From the NCBI GenBank assembly GCA_037447655.1, contig JBBHKE010002741.1, positions 1 to 64,000 of the forward strand: a stretch of DNA of 64,000 bases, read 5' to 3'. The notes under the pieces are model-generated. The model had not been told where the DNA came from and made no database searches. It was given only the letters and a program-made list of their open reading frames with translations. Shown one piece after another: positions 1-10,031 of the stretch (position 1 is its first letter; each line of letters begins with the position of its first letter). This DNA comes from Zygnema cylindricum. Lineage: Eukaryota > Streptophyta > Zygnematophyceae > Zygnematales > Zygnemataceae. A program made the translations under genes and the position numbers.

Positions 1-489
1 TTTGGCAAGATGTGAAAAATTGAGAATTTGGGAATTCAATTTTTAACATTATGACATTTAATTGATTATGTATGTTGGTGAATTGAGGCATCAAAGACTT
101 GTATGTTAATGCCTCTAAGCTAGACTAGAAATAGGACTAAGAAATATCAAATATGTCATAAATAACGCCATGTACCGCCATGTAACGCCATGTAATGTAT
201 ACAGAATCTGCGACAATATCTCATAATCGTCCAAAATTCAACTTATGCATTTGTTTTGCCCGACCTTATTTCAGATCGTTTGTAATATGGACTGAAAAGG
301 CATTAAAGTAAAAAAGGTATAGTCAAAAGAACATTCAAAAAAGGTATGGGAGCGTGGAACACCCTTATCTTAAAAATAATCAAAGAAAAAAAATCAGGAT
401 ATTTTACCGAAATCGGGGGAAAAGGGGTCCGCTGCACGTCCGTGGAATAACACATACAATTGAGTGTACTGGCCGTACATTTTTCTGTA
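1..489. other. Intergenic sequence, no gene seen
   Basis: No coding pattern is visible on either strand. A short run of a 9-10 bp unit (CGCCATGTA with small changes, about four copies) lies at about 166-200. From about 440 the text turns into ACGGTCCGTACA-type sequence that leads into the next repeat. Confidence 0.4.
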
Positions 490-674
490 CGGTCCGTACA
501 ATTATTCCCGATAGTTATCGATATCGGTGATATCGCCGATAATAACCGATAAATATCGGTTATTTATCGGCGATATCAACGATAACGATGTATCGTACCA
601 ATATATTGATTATCGGGTACCCGAAAAAAGGTCCATATCGGTTATCGACAAATCCTTACCGATACACAACACTA
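490..674. repeat. Right-end fragment of a hAT-like element
   Basis: This stretch is rich in TATCG/CGATA words and ends in ACCGATACACAACACTA. Read on the other strand that end is TAGTGTTGTGTATCGGT, close to the 13-bp terminal repeat TAGTGTTGGGTAT of the complete element at 58540-59813. No matching left end was found upstream in the window, so it is probably a truncated relative. The left limit is approximate. Confidence 0.5.
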
Positions 675-885
675 CCAAAAATAATTAGGTACATTGTGAA
701 TCGGATCGAAAGTGAGAGAAAAAACAAATCATAAGTTCCAGCGCGTATAATACGTGTGCACAAACGCGGAATTATTTCACGAGATGAATAATTACTGACC
801 GTAAAGTGCGCTTTCTGTCGCAAGTAGACAAGTGATTTCTGTGGGGACCATTTGTACGGTCCGACTAGATCTTAACTTCTTAATA

Positions 886-1106
886 CCCACCGCGAATCGT
901 TATTAGGGTAAAGGTTTTTAAAGCCACTCAAAACATCTTTTTTTCATACACACTTCTCGGATTTTCAATTTGAGACCACCAATCGGAAGCTGAAAATTTT
1001 AACTTTCGATCGCAAAAGTTAGATCCACGATCCAACAAGTGTGTACAGAGAAAAGATGTTTTAAATAGTGAAAAAAAACCTTGAAACTAATAACGATTCG
1101 CGGTTG
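886..1106. mobile_element. MITE with TA target duplication, 221 bp
   Basis: The ends are inverted copies of CCGCGAATCGTTATTAG (left 890-906; right 1087-1103), and TA dinucleotides flank both sides. The interior is itself roughly palindromic, with the word AAAACATCTTTT near one end and AAAAGATGTTTT near the other. The same interior and ends recur at 32877-33092, 33545-33743 and 37790-37992. TA duplication with such ends fits a Tc1/mariner-type non-autonomous element. It encodes no protein. Confidence 0.75.
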
Positions 1107-1199
1107 TACATATGATTTTGCCAAATCTGAAACGTTTTTTTTTTTACAAGATACCTGAGGGTCGTCTTTATAGATGTCATATGCGCATAAAACGCAAGG

Positions 1200-1830
1200 A
1201 TTAAACTAACAAATACTACATACAGTGCGCATCGAATGACTTTGAAAAGTTGATAAAATTAGTACTATACCTTACTGTGCACTCGTACATTTTTGTGTAT
1301 TTTCGAACATTTTCGTGCATTTTAGGGTTATTAAGCAAGATTTTAGGGCTTTTAAGGTACACTATCGTACAGTTCCGTATACGAGTATTAGATTTTCTAG
1401 GATTTTAGGTTTGTACAGTACATTCTGTATGTTTGCGTATGTTTCAAAACAACCGTCGTAGATTTTTCGTATATTTTTGTACATTTCCTTATATTCTTCG
1501 TACATTTTTAGATTTTTAATGATTATATCCTGTCACGCTTTTTATTACATTTACGAACATTTTTGTACTGCCTTTTAGGGACATTTATGGGGGATTTAAA
1601 GATTTTTAGGGTACATTCTTGTACATTTTCGTGTAATTCAGTACAACTTTCTTAGATTTTCCGGGATTTTATAGTTTTTGTGGTACATTGCCGTAAGTTT
1701 TGAATATTTCAGTACAATTGTCGTTGTTTTTTCCGTATAACTTCGTACATTCTCGTATATCATTCGTACATTTTTAGATTTTTGAAGGATTTTCGAGGGT
1801 CACGCTTTTTGTACATTCTTGTACAATTCG
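1200..1830. repeat. Degenerate short-period repeat
   Basis: A loose repetition of TTCGTACATTTTTG and ATTTTTAGGG words runs through this region with many variants (GTACATTTTCGTG, GTACATTTTTAGATT). There is no fixed period and no coding frame. It may be decayed satellite-like DNA. Confidence 0.4.
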
Positions 1831-1995
1831 TACAGTTCATACCTTTATACAAATTATACAAACCTTTGGTCGTCCGGTAGAAAACCTTTAAATAGGCCGA
1901 CTTCCTATTCGTTTGCACCCCTAAACGGCGTGTTTCGGCATACATGAACAAACAGGTGACGTCGCCCCTCGGCCCACATCAGCAAACGGGTAGCG
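1830..1995 (-). repeat. Dispersed repeat, inverted relative to 14880-15075
   Basis: The reverse complement matches the region at 14880-15075 with many differences. Shared words include CGACGTCACCTGTTTGTT, ACGACCAAAGGT and CCCGTTTGCTGA. It lies directly against the LTR start at 1998. Confidence 0.45.
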
Positions 1996-2195
1996 TTTGT
2001 TGATATTTGAGTATTTTCTAGGTCTGTATTAGTATAGAAAAGAGCAGAGGCAGTCTACCTCTAACTCCCCTCTCCAAGCCCCCACACTTGTCGTAGTCAC
2101 TCAAAAGCTGGATAAGGAGTTTGTGCCATGGCTGCCTAAAGCTCACTAGAGAAGACAGGGGGTGAATTCGGTAGATTTACCAAAAGGTACTTGAC

Positions 2196-2262
2196 CGACC
2201 TAGGAATTGATCCTGGTACCTGCTGTCCGTCAAGTCAACCGTAGCCGGTAGCTTTGTCCGTT
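2196..2262 (-). other. tRNA-like A-box/B-box module inside LTR-a (antisense)
   Basis: On the minus strand the block reads AAAGCTACCGGCTA, then TTGACGGACAGCAGGTACC, then CCAGGATCAATTCCTAGG. The last part forms a T-arm-like stem-loop (CCAGG/CCTAGG around ATCAATT), where a B box would lie. Equivalent blocks sit at the same place in the other large LTRs. No full cloverleaf can be drawn, so it is not called a tRNA gene. Confidence 0.45.
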
Positions 2263-2759
2263 TCGTATAGGACTACTACAAAGGTATATTGGGTTTGATA
2301 TGTATTCAAACATGTACACGCAGGTTTTTCCATTTAACTAGATTACGGTTTATAGGGCATGAAAACAGTTGTAATATTAGTACCGGACGAAACAAATAGT
2401 ACGGATATTTGTTTCAACAGTCCGTATTAAATACCGATATCAATAGGACGGTCATGGTTAGCGCTGGCTTCACGGAAAGGACAATTTAGCGGTTTGCAGA
2501 CTCCGCCACTCTGGATGACAAGTGGCAACATCATGCGGGTTTACGGAATCTACAGAACAAAAGACAACAAATCAGGATGTGACAAATGTCGCATTATGGC
2601 GACGTCGTACACTGTCTGTACACAAAGTAATCCAACATCTGTACTATATTGTACAGTACAATCTAGTGATTGGTTAGTACCTCAGTACTAGGGGGTTTAG
2701 AGAGGGGTTTAGGACTTAGAATATTTTGGGTAGGTAGCCGCCTCTCCCAAAGAGCATCC

Positions 2760-2769
2760 TTTATAAAAG
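2760..2769 (+). promoter_or_regulatory. Probable TATA box of LTR-a
   Basis: TTTATAAAAG lies about 350 bp before the gag start. LTR-b has the same box at about 7560, and LTR-f has a variant (TTGTATAAATGG on the minus strand near 57193). It would mark the U3/R boundary. This is inferred from sequence alone. Confidence 0.5.
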
Positions 2770-3110
2770 GCAAACTTTGGCGAGCCATAACTATTAACTC
2801 AGTTGACCAATTTCAGTGATTCTTTTTGCTGCGGACCCTAGGGAGTCTAGGCTACACATGAGTGTATCGGTCAGAGTGTTTGCCTGCCAGGGTGGCTGCA
2901 TTTCTAAGTTAAATTCAAAGTGGGTCATGTTATCCAAAACTCATATTCTAACATTTTGTGATGGAACTGAGCACACAGAAAGTCTTATTTCACACGGGTG
3001 AAGCTGTAATGGGGTTCTTATTGTGAAGGGGTCAATCATTTGGGTTTATATAGACTTGGAGTTGGCAATTTCTAGATTAGTTTTTTTGGACCCGCGAATT
3101 TTGTGTTGCT

Positions 3111-4919
3111 ATGGAGCCCATAGAATTACAGGTTATGGGCCCACCATCTATGGTGCCTATGTTCGATACAACAGACTTTAGTTATTGGGAGTTTACGATG
3201 GAGGGATTTTTTTTCGAAAAGAACTTATGGGGAATTGTTTCGGGACAAGTGAGGTGTCTGCTACAGGGCTTTGGAGGAACTCACTATGAAGAATCATCTT
3301 GGGTTTTCCTGAAAACCAACCGGATGAGGATGCAACGGAAGGTGAAGGAAAAATCATTAGCATGAAAGGGGGAAAAGGGGAGAAAGATAATGGGACACCG
3401 ATGGTCAGGGGAACTAGGCTCTCGGCTACGATTCCACTTGTGGGGGTTATAACCAAACCAAAAACTGAAGAAAATGACAAGAAAATTTAGGAATATAAAA
3501 ACATTATAGCAAACAATCTCATACTTAGATATGTGTCTAAGTCCATAGCTATCACTCTTTTAAATCTAACCAAGTCTTCGAAAATCTGAGAAACACTAAT
3601 TCAAATTTATAAGAGAGACTATACAAAGGCAGCAGTTAGTAAAACAGGAAATCGAGGCCTATGTTTATAAAGGCGGTAGCACGATAGAGTTTTGTAATTA
3701 TATTGCTGCATTTTTTTTTGGCATTATAAAGGCGGTAGCATGATAGGGTTTTGCAATTATATTGTTGCGTTATATTTCGAGCTTTGCCAGTGCGCGATAT
3801 GTAGTATCCGAGGAGAGAAAGATTAACACACTAATCATGAAGCTTCTAGATGAGTACGAAGACATCATTTACCGTATGTACGGAATGGATGGCTCCTCAT
3901 GGACTTGGAGCATTACCATAGGGATAATTCTTGTGAGGGAAAGCACTTTGGAGCTTCGTCGGGGAAGTGACAAGGTGACTGCATTTACAGCTGGTGGTGA
4001 CTGGCGGAAACCTGATGTGAGGAATGGCGGTGAAAAGTGGAAGTGTGATGAGAGGAAGAACGACAAAGGTAAACCTTATCGAAACTTCGGTGGAAAGAGA
4101 GGGAGAAAAAAAGTTAGGGGAGCTTTGAAAAAGAGGGTTTGCTTCTTTTGTAGGAAACTGGGTCATTATATGGAGGAATGCCCTTGTTTGGAAGAACTTA
4201 GAAATTGGAATGTGATTGAAGAGGGAGAAGGGGAAGAGGAGAAGGAGGAGGAAGAAATTTTGGAGCTTCTTCACATCGGTAGTATGGTGAAGAGAGGAAA
4301 GCACACAGAAATTCCACGAAGGAAATAGTGTGCTTTTGGAGGATTAAAGGAAGAAAAAAAAGAGGAGATACTCGAGGGAGTTAAGCATGATGAGGATGTC
4401 ATGAAGTGTAAAGCGTTTGACTTAGAGATGAGAAAGTCAAATCTGGGGTCCATGAGTGAAAAAGGGGAAAATCAAAATATTGAGGATATTTTTATAGATA
4501 TTTTCGACACAGAAAACTGGTCGGAAGGGGAGACTACAACGGATTATGAGGAAAGGGGAGAAGTAAATCTAGAGGGATGTTTAAAGGATAGGGGAGAAGA
4601 GGAATATTTAATGAAAGGTTTAGGGGAGTAGAAATATTTTTTGGGAATAAAAATAGAAAGTGATAGTGGAAGGAAATCGATGGGAGAGAGTGAGGAAACT
4701 TCACTTTTTGGGGGTAATGGGTTTGACATCACCAAAAGGAGTGATGACATTTATGAAAGTGTGCCTATAAAAGGGTTAACATCTGGGTGTGTGTTGCAGA
4801 TTGGAGATGGGGCTGGCTGTTTGAATTGCAAGAGGGAAATTGGATTTAGTGTGGATGGAAAAGAGATGTGGAAATCTTGGCTTCGATTTATGAAAAGTGG
4901 GATGCTAAAAAAATTGTGA
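3111..4919 (+). pseudogene. Broken gag polyprotein of element 1
   Basis: The reading starts at ATG 3111 inside the LTR and passes through the primer-binding site as QVMGPPS. The N-terminal part (YWEFTMEGFFFEKNLWGIVSG) resembles the DUF4219/UBN2-type gag of copia elements. The frame is lost near 3290-3300 (a shift), and stops occur at 3488 and near 3587. A direct duplication of about 55 bp lies at 3665-3765. From 3762 a 188-codon frame carries a CCHC zinc knuckle (CFFCRKLGHYMEEC, spacing C-x2-C-x4-H-x4-C). After it come acidic, low-complexity frames to 4919, including the VLQIGDGA segment that is shared with the gag-only element at 54940-56847. No protease active site (DSG/DTG) and no pol domains are present. 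Confidence 0.8.
3131..3143 (+). other. Primer-binding site complementary to initiator tRNA-Met anticodon arm
   Basis: GGTTATGGGCCCA directly follows the LTR terminal CA. It is the exact complement of TGGGCCCATAACC, the anticodon-arm sequence of eukaryotic initiator tRNA-Met. Drosophila copia and related hemiviruses prime from a 5' half of that tRNA at such a site. The same word follows the LTR ends at 7931, 9593 (minus), 13553 (minus) and 56827 (minus). Confidence 0.8.
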
Positions 4920-5072
4920 TGCAATTATTATTTCGGTTCATCTAATGCACTGTTGTAAATACGAGAGTATTTTTCTAAATTTTATGAAAGGAAAATGAAA
5001 AAGAAAAAGAAAAAAAAAGGGGAGGGGGTGTTTGCTAATTTGTTTGTGGGAGTTGAAAGGAAAATAAACTAG

Positions 5073-5085
5073 AAAATAAGGGGAG
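5073..5085 (+). other. Polypurine tract of element 1
   Basis: AAAATAAGGGGAG ends exactly where LTR-b begins (TATTGATACTTGAG; the expected TG is TA here). This is the plus-strand priming site expected just upstream of a 3' LTR. Confidence 0.75.
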
Positions 5086-5281
5086 TATTGATACTTGAGT
5101 ATTTTCTAGGTCTGTATTAGTATAGAAAAGAGCAGAGGCAGTCTGCCTCTAACTCCCCTCTCCAAGCTCCCACACTTGTCGTAGTCACTGAAGGCTAGAA
5201 AAGGTGCTAGAGCCATGGCTGCCTAAAGATCACTAGAGAAGACAGGGGTTGAATTAGGTGGATTTACCAAAAGGTACTTAA

Positions 5282-5345
5282 CGGACCTAGGAATTGATCC
5301 TGGTACCTGCCGTCCAGCAAGGCAACCATAGCCGCTAGCTTTGTC
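5282..5345 (-). other. tRNA-like module inside LTR-b (antisense)
   Basis: Same block as in LTR-a. The minus strand reads CAGGTACCAGGATCAATTCC, with the T-arm-like stem CCAGG/CCTAGG preserved. The D-arm part is AAAGCTAGCGGCTATGG. Confidence 0.4.
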
Positions 5346-5775
5346 CCTTTAGTCTAGGACTAGTGCAAAGGTATATTGGGTTTGATATGTATTTAAACAT
5401 GTACACGTAGGTATTTCCATTTAACTAGATTACGGTTTATAGGGCATAGAAACAGTTGTAATATTAGTACCGGACGAAACAAATAGTACGGACATTTGTT
5501 TCGACGGTCCATATTAAATACCAATATCAATCGGACGGGCGTGGTTAGCGCCGACTTCGGGGAAATGAAAATTTGGCTGTTTGCGGACTCCGCTACTCCA
5601 GATGACACATGGCAACATTATACGAGTTTACGGAATCTCCGGAACGGAAGACAACAAATTTAGATGTGACAAATGTCGCATTATGGCGATGTCGTACCCT
5701 GTCCGTACAGAAAGTACTCTGACATCTGTACTTTATTGTACGATACAATCCAGTGATTGGTTAGTACCTCACTAC

Positions 5776-7483
5776 TGTTGGTTTTAGAAAGCTTTAGTCC
5801 TCTCTATGCCTTTGCTGTGAGGGAGAGTGTAACAGTAATAGCGGATCGAACTTGTTTATAAAAAGGTATTTAGGAATTATGATTATAGATTACTAAATTT
5901 GGTAGACGTTCGCGAAAGAATCACGCGATTTGGAGTTATATTTCAAAAGTTATAGCTATGGGTGCACTTAGGTGGCAGTACGGGGTCTAAATAACAGGTG
6001 GGTATCATTGAAACGGGTTAAGGGTCAAATTAGTACCGAAATTTCGCGTGAACATTTTATAAAGTTCTAATGAAACGTTCAGTATGCATGGTACTTCGTT
6101 TCGTACAATTTTTAGTACGAAACGTCACTTTCACTTAAGGGAATTTCGTAGGAAGTTTCACGTGCGAAATTTGTGACGCATGATCGTGCGAAGTCGCGTT
6201 TCGTTTGGCGCGCGTTTTTGCACGTAAATGTTACGTAGTGAAACGTAGCGTTTGATTGGTTAATAAAGTGCTAAGTAGTTAGTAAGACGTTTTTGCATTG
6301 GTCAGTCCGAGTCCTTGCTGATCAATGATTGGCCCAGGTAAAAGCCTGTTCAAACGGAGCTTTGACTCTGGCCTGGCGAGTCCAGGGCGATGATGGATAA
6401 ATGGAGAAGTGTAAGAGGAGAGTAGACATCTTTTCCTTTGGGGAAAAGTTTGTGGAAATTCTGGCTGATCTTGGTCCTGAGCGATTAATACCAAATTGGA
6501 GAAAAGGCATTTTGCATTGAAATCTCTTACTAACTAAATAGTGTTTTAGTAGTTAAGAGATAGAATTATTAAGAGTGGAGAGTAGTGGAAAATATTTTAA
6601 AAAGAAGGGTTGAGCCACGAGGGCAAGAGAACAAGCTAATGTTATGTGGACAGAAGCTTTTTCTAATTTAAAGTTTATCCTTATGTGAGTGTTGTCAAAT
6701 GTGGATGTGTGTTTTCCAATGTGTGGAATGTGTGGTTGGAATTGTTTGTAGTAATGGGATTTTCTGAGAGGTAGGAGATCCTGTTACAGAGAGAGAGTTG
6801 TTCAGGACTTAAGCTATTTTTGGTTGAGTTTGGTTCAGTACTTACCAAAATTAGTGTGACAGTGAAGTTGGGAGTTCACGGTTCATTCGCACTTGGGACA
6901 CGGGTCGTCACTTGGGAGAATGCGTGAGTATGTCTTCCGTGGACGTACGGAAATTTGGCAGGACCAAGGGACTTCGTGAAGTCAGTTCTACGGTGCCAAA
7001 TCCTCTAATCGGAACGCTGACAGCCGCCGCCAACAAATAGTGACGAGGCGTGACTAGATCATTATCACTTTACGTTCTCTGAACTTCGGTGTAAATATTT
7101 GTGATAGAATGTTAGATGTACGGCTGGAATTCCTCCATACAGCTTAGTGTAGTTTCGGTGTATAGAAGTAGGACTTAGTGAATTTGATTTTTAGGAACAA
7201 ATGATATGAAAACTGTACACTCAGTTTTATGTAATTTCATTTCTGCATATCTCACAGAACTGTAAGCGGAATTGATTGAAATTCTATGTGTGTGTTCCTT
7301 TGTATGTTATTTACACTGTGGTAAATTTTCAAGACCATTGGAGCGTTTTTCCGACAGTTATAGTCTTTCAAAGTTTCTGTTCAGCCATCGATATTTGTAG
7401 AAGCTTCCTCTCTTGATTTGTTCTACGATGACTACTTCTGCATCTTCTTCATCTTCACTGCCAGCAGTTGTCTCAGAACAACA
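5776..7483 (+). mobile_element. Solo LTR of another copia-type family, 1708 bp
   Basis: The insert begins TGTTGG and ends CAACA and sits inside LTR-b. It is flanked by ACTAC (5771-5775) and AGTAC (7484-7488), a 5-bp target duplication with one mismatch; removing the insert and one copy restores the LTR seen at 2690-2710. It lacks internal retroelement domains. Near its end an ATG at 7428 opens a frame (MTTSASSSSSLPAVVSEQQ) that runs off the end in the phase ..CAA CA. This is the phase in which the other elements of this window continue through GGTTATGGGCCC. It is therefore probably an LTR with the gag start inside it. Confidence 0.7.
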
Positions 7484-7930
7484 AGTACTAGGCGGTTTAG
7501 AGAGGGGTTTAGGACTTAGAATATTTTGGGTAGGTAGCCGCCTCTCCCAAAGAGCATCCTTTATAAAAGGCAAACTTTGGCGAGCCATAACTATTAACTC
7601 AGTTGACCAATTTCAGTGATTCTTTTTGCTGCCGACCCTGGGGAGTCTAGGCTACACATGAGGGTATCGGTCAAATTGTTTGCCTGCCAGGGTGGCTGCA
7701 TTTCTAAGGGAAAGTCAAAGTGGGTCATGTTATCCAAAACTCATATTCTAACATTTTGTGATGGAACTAAGCACACATAAAGTCTTATTTCACACGTGTG
7801 AAGCTGTAATAGGGTTTTGATTGTGAAAGGGTCAATTATTTGGGTTTATATAGACTTGGAGTTGGCAATTTCTAGATTAGTTTTTTTGGACTTGCGAATT
7901 CTGTGTTGCAATGGAGCCCATAGAATTACA

Positions 7931-8215
7931 GGTTATGGGCCCACCATCTATGGTGCCTATGTGCGATGCAACAGACTTTAGTTATTGGGAGTTTACGATG
8001 GAGGGATTTTTTTTCGAAAAGAACTTATGGGGAATTGTTTCGGGACAAGTGAGGTGTTTGCCACAAGGCTTTGGAGGAACTCACTATGAAGAATCATCTT
8101 GGGTTTTCCTGAAAACCAACCGGATGAGGATGCAACGGAAGGTGAAGGAAAAATCATTAGCATGAAAGGGGGGAAAGGGGAGAAAGATAATGGGACACCG
8201 ATGGTCAAGGGAGCT
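7931..8215 (+). pseudogene. Second, truncated gag start downstream of LTR-b
   Basis: Primer-binding site GGTTATGGGCCC and gag N-terminus continue from the ATG at 7911 as in element 1, nearly identical in sequence to 3111-3415. The match stops at about 8215, where element 2 in the opposite orientation begins. It shows that LTR-b was once shared by two tandem elements. Confidence 0.75.
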
Positions 8216-9683
8216 AGGAATCCACCATTTTTGATTTACCATCTTTTCTAATCTATCATAATTCACATGTCCTAAACGTTTATTTTATAAATCACAATCA
8301 GTGATTACACTTGAGTACATAACATTATTGTCACTATCATTTGCAAGACTCAACCGACACAAATTGTTTCTTCCAGCAAATCCCTCTGCAGCTATTTTCT
8401 TATTCTTACTCACTGTTTTCTTTCCATTCTCAAATATAGTTTTAAAACCTTTCTTTTATACCACTAACGTAGAGAAAAAGTTTCTTTTAAAAGATGGGAC
8501 ATGCAACACATCTTCCTACACTGTTTTCACAGGTTTTCCCTCTACGTTCAACATAAGTGACCCCCTCCCCTTTTACTTTTGACTCAATAAAGGTATCATC
8601 ACTAAAATAAATTTTGATGGGTGAAATAGATTGAATACTCTCAAATAGATGGCGATTGCGGCACATTTGGGTAGATGCACCGGAGTCTATTATCCATTCG
8701 TCTTCCTCCACGCCTTCCGTTGCTTGTGCCATCGCAAAGTATTTCTTTCACTGTTTTCGGGAAAGCTGCTCACATTCTCCTCCTTAAGTTCGTTAAAAAG
8801 AGTAGTTGGTCGTTCACCTTATTGAGAAGGAACTCGGCTTTCGTCCCAACCAGAGCGAAAATTTCTTGTGGCTTTCGCTCTCTTGTAGGCATGACACATT
8901 CTGAACACATGCCCTTTTTCATCACAATAATAACAGGTTAATGGTGACCTTCTAGGACCACTACCTCTACCACTACCAGTGCCATTTTTAGAGTGTGAAA
9001 ACTGGTTAGCTAGTGCGTGCACAGACTTACTACTACCTCTTTGTGAAATCTGGTTAGCTTCTTCGCTTAAAATAAACTGAATTGCTAACGCAATATTCCA
9101 TTGACGTTGTGGAAGACCCCTAAGCCTATCCATGGCTCCCTTATATTCATGGGGCAGAGTTCTCATCAACAACATAGCCTGCTGAGGTGGCGAAAAATCC
9201 CCACCTGCACTAGTACTCTGAAGGAACAACCTTTTCATAGCATGACAATGATCGGACATACTACCTCCTGAATACTTAAATTCAAAGATTTATGTTGCTA
9301 TATTAGTCTGATCCGTGACATCAAGCTGAACATACATAGCATGTACACTAAACCAGATTTGAGAAGCCTTTTTCATATCAAGGTAAGACATTACCAACTC
9401 CTTTGTCATAGACTGCTTCAAGACATTGAGGCAGTGGAGATTTTTCTTTCTCCAATCCGGTGCAGTCTCATCAGCAGTCTCATCCACAATGGATGACAAG
9501 TCCCTCTCTTCAAAATAGGAGCTCAGCATATCTTCCCAATACAAGTAATCCAATCCATCAAAGATAGGCAATTTGGGCGGTGGGCCCATAACCTGTTACA
9601 GGTCATGGGCATTTAGACTTGGCTGTGATCCACTCCCACTAGGAGTCACACTTGCACCAGCGAGAACAGAGCCATTATCCCAC
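8216..9683 (-). pseudogene. Gag-protease remnant of element 2
   Basis: A start is possible at ATG 9683 within the LTR (MWDNGSVLAGASV). The frame meets one TAA just before the primer-binding site and goes on as QVMGPPPKLPIFDGLDYLYW. Downstream are a CCHC zinc knuckle (CYYCDEKGHVFRMC), the aspartic protease motif WIIDSGAS near 8700, and a degraded segment containing HVNYDRLEKMVN typical of the region before integrase. At least one frameshift separates the N-terminal gag part (9290-9683) from the rest. The remaining protein would be non-functional. Confidence 0.75.
9581..9593 (-). other. Primer-binding site of element 2
   Basis: GGTTATGGGCCCA on the minus strand abuts the LTR end. It is read in frame as VMGPP of gag. 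Confidence 0.75.
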
Positions 9684-10031
9684 ATCTTAGCAGAAGCAAA
9701 CCCAAAGATAAATGCCTAGTAGACTAGATCTATAGTGTAAGATATGTAACTCCAAATGAAAGAGGTCTTTCAACCATACAAACATGTACTACAAGCAAAT
9801 CAAAGACAATAGAGCAAAAACACCTTAAATTGCACTCATTGCTCTCATTTCCTTAACTCTTGTGTAGATTGTACATTCTGTATTGAATAGATCAATCCTA
9901 ATTGAACCAAATACTTAAAAGATCTAGAAAACATCTGAAAGATCTAGAAAACATCTAAAACGTATGTACATGGTTCACTTGACACCCTACTGACAAAAAT
10001 CTAAGTGTTTCGACCAGAATTGTCCACTACA
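9594..10031 (-). repeat. 5' LTR of element 2
   Basis: In element orientation it begins TGTAGTGGACAATTC and ends ACCTGTAACA, immediately before GGTTATGGGCCC. It is much shorter than the other LTRs in the window and unlike them in sequence, yet has the same LTR-to-primer-site junction. Confidence 0.65.

Larger units (their letters stand above)
1998..3130 (+). repeat. 5' LTR of element 1 (LTR-a)
   Basis: It starts TGTTGATATTTGAG and ends AATTACA, just before the primer-binding site. Inside, in order: a hairpin with the loop motif CCCACACTTGTCGTAGTCAC at 2081-2100; a tRNA-like block on the opposite strand at 2196-2262; a TATA-type box at 2760; two short leader hairpins near 2835-2875; and the gag start codon at 3111, within the LTR. 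Confidence 0.8.
1998..7930 (+). mobile_element. Gag-only copia-type LTR retrotransposon (element 1)
   Basis: The element has a 5' LTR at 1998-3130 (1133 bp), an internal region at 3131-5085 and a 3' LTR at 5086-7930 interrupted by a solo LTR. Without that insertion and one target copy the 3' LTR is 1132 bp, nearly the same length as the 5' LTR. A primer-binding site follows the 5' LTR and a purine tract AAAATAAGGGGAG precedes the 3' LTR. The interior encodes only gag plus an acidic tail; no integrase, reverse transcriptase or RNase H is present. It therefore matches the class of non-autonomous terminal-repeat elements with a GAG domain. The 3' LTR is followed by another primer-binding site and gag start, which indicates a tandem arrangement sharing one LTR. 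The gag frame is broken, so it is a dead copy. Confidence 0.8.
5086..7930 (+). repeat. 3' LTR of element 1 (LTR-b), split by an insertion
   Basis: LTR parts are at 5086-5775 and 7489-7930; between them sits an unrelated 1708-bp insert plus one target copy. It matches LTR-a along its length, including the loop motif CCCACACTTGTCGTAGTCAC at 5169-5188, the tRNA-like block at about 5282-5345 (minus strand), the TATA box and the gag start at 7911. Confidence 0.8.
8216..10031 (-). mobile_element. Truncated copia-type element (element 2)
   Basis: The element lies on the minus strand. Its 5' LTR is 9594-10031 (438 bp, starting TGTAGTGGAC and ending TGTAACA). The primer-binding site is at 9581-9593, followed by gag, protease and the start of the pre-integrase region, which is cut off at 8216 against element 1. 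Everything 3' of that, including reverse transcriptase and the 3' LTR, is missing. Confidence 0.75.

Noticed and set aside
479-674. A complete hAT-like element at the window start
   Set aside because: Only the right terminus can be recognised; no left terminus or 8-bp duplication was found.
8301-8582. Plus-strand frames opposite element 2 and element 3 (also 10911-11372, 11794-12216)
   Set aside because: They are antisense shadows of gag-pol on the minus strand.
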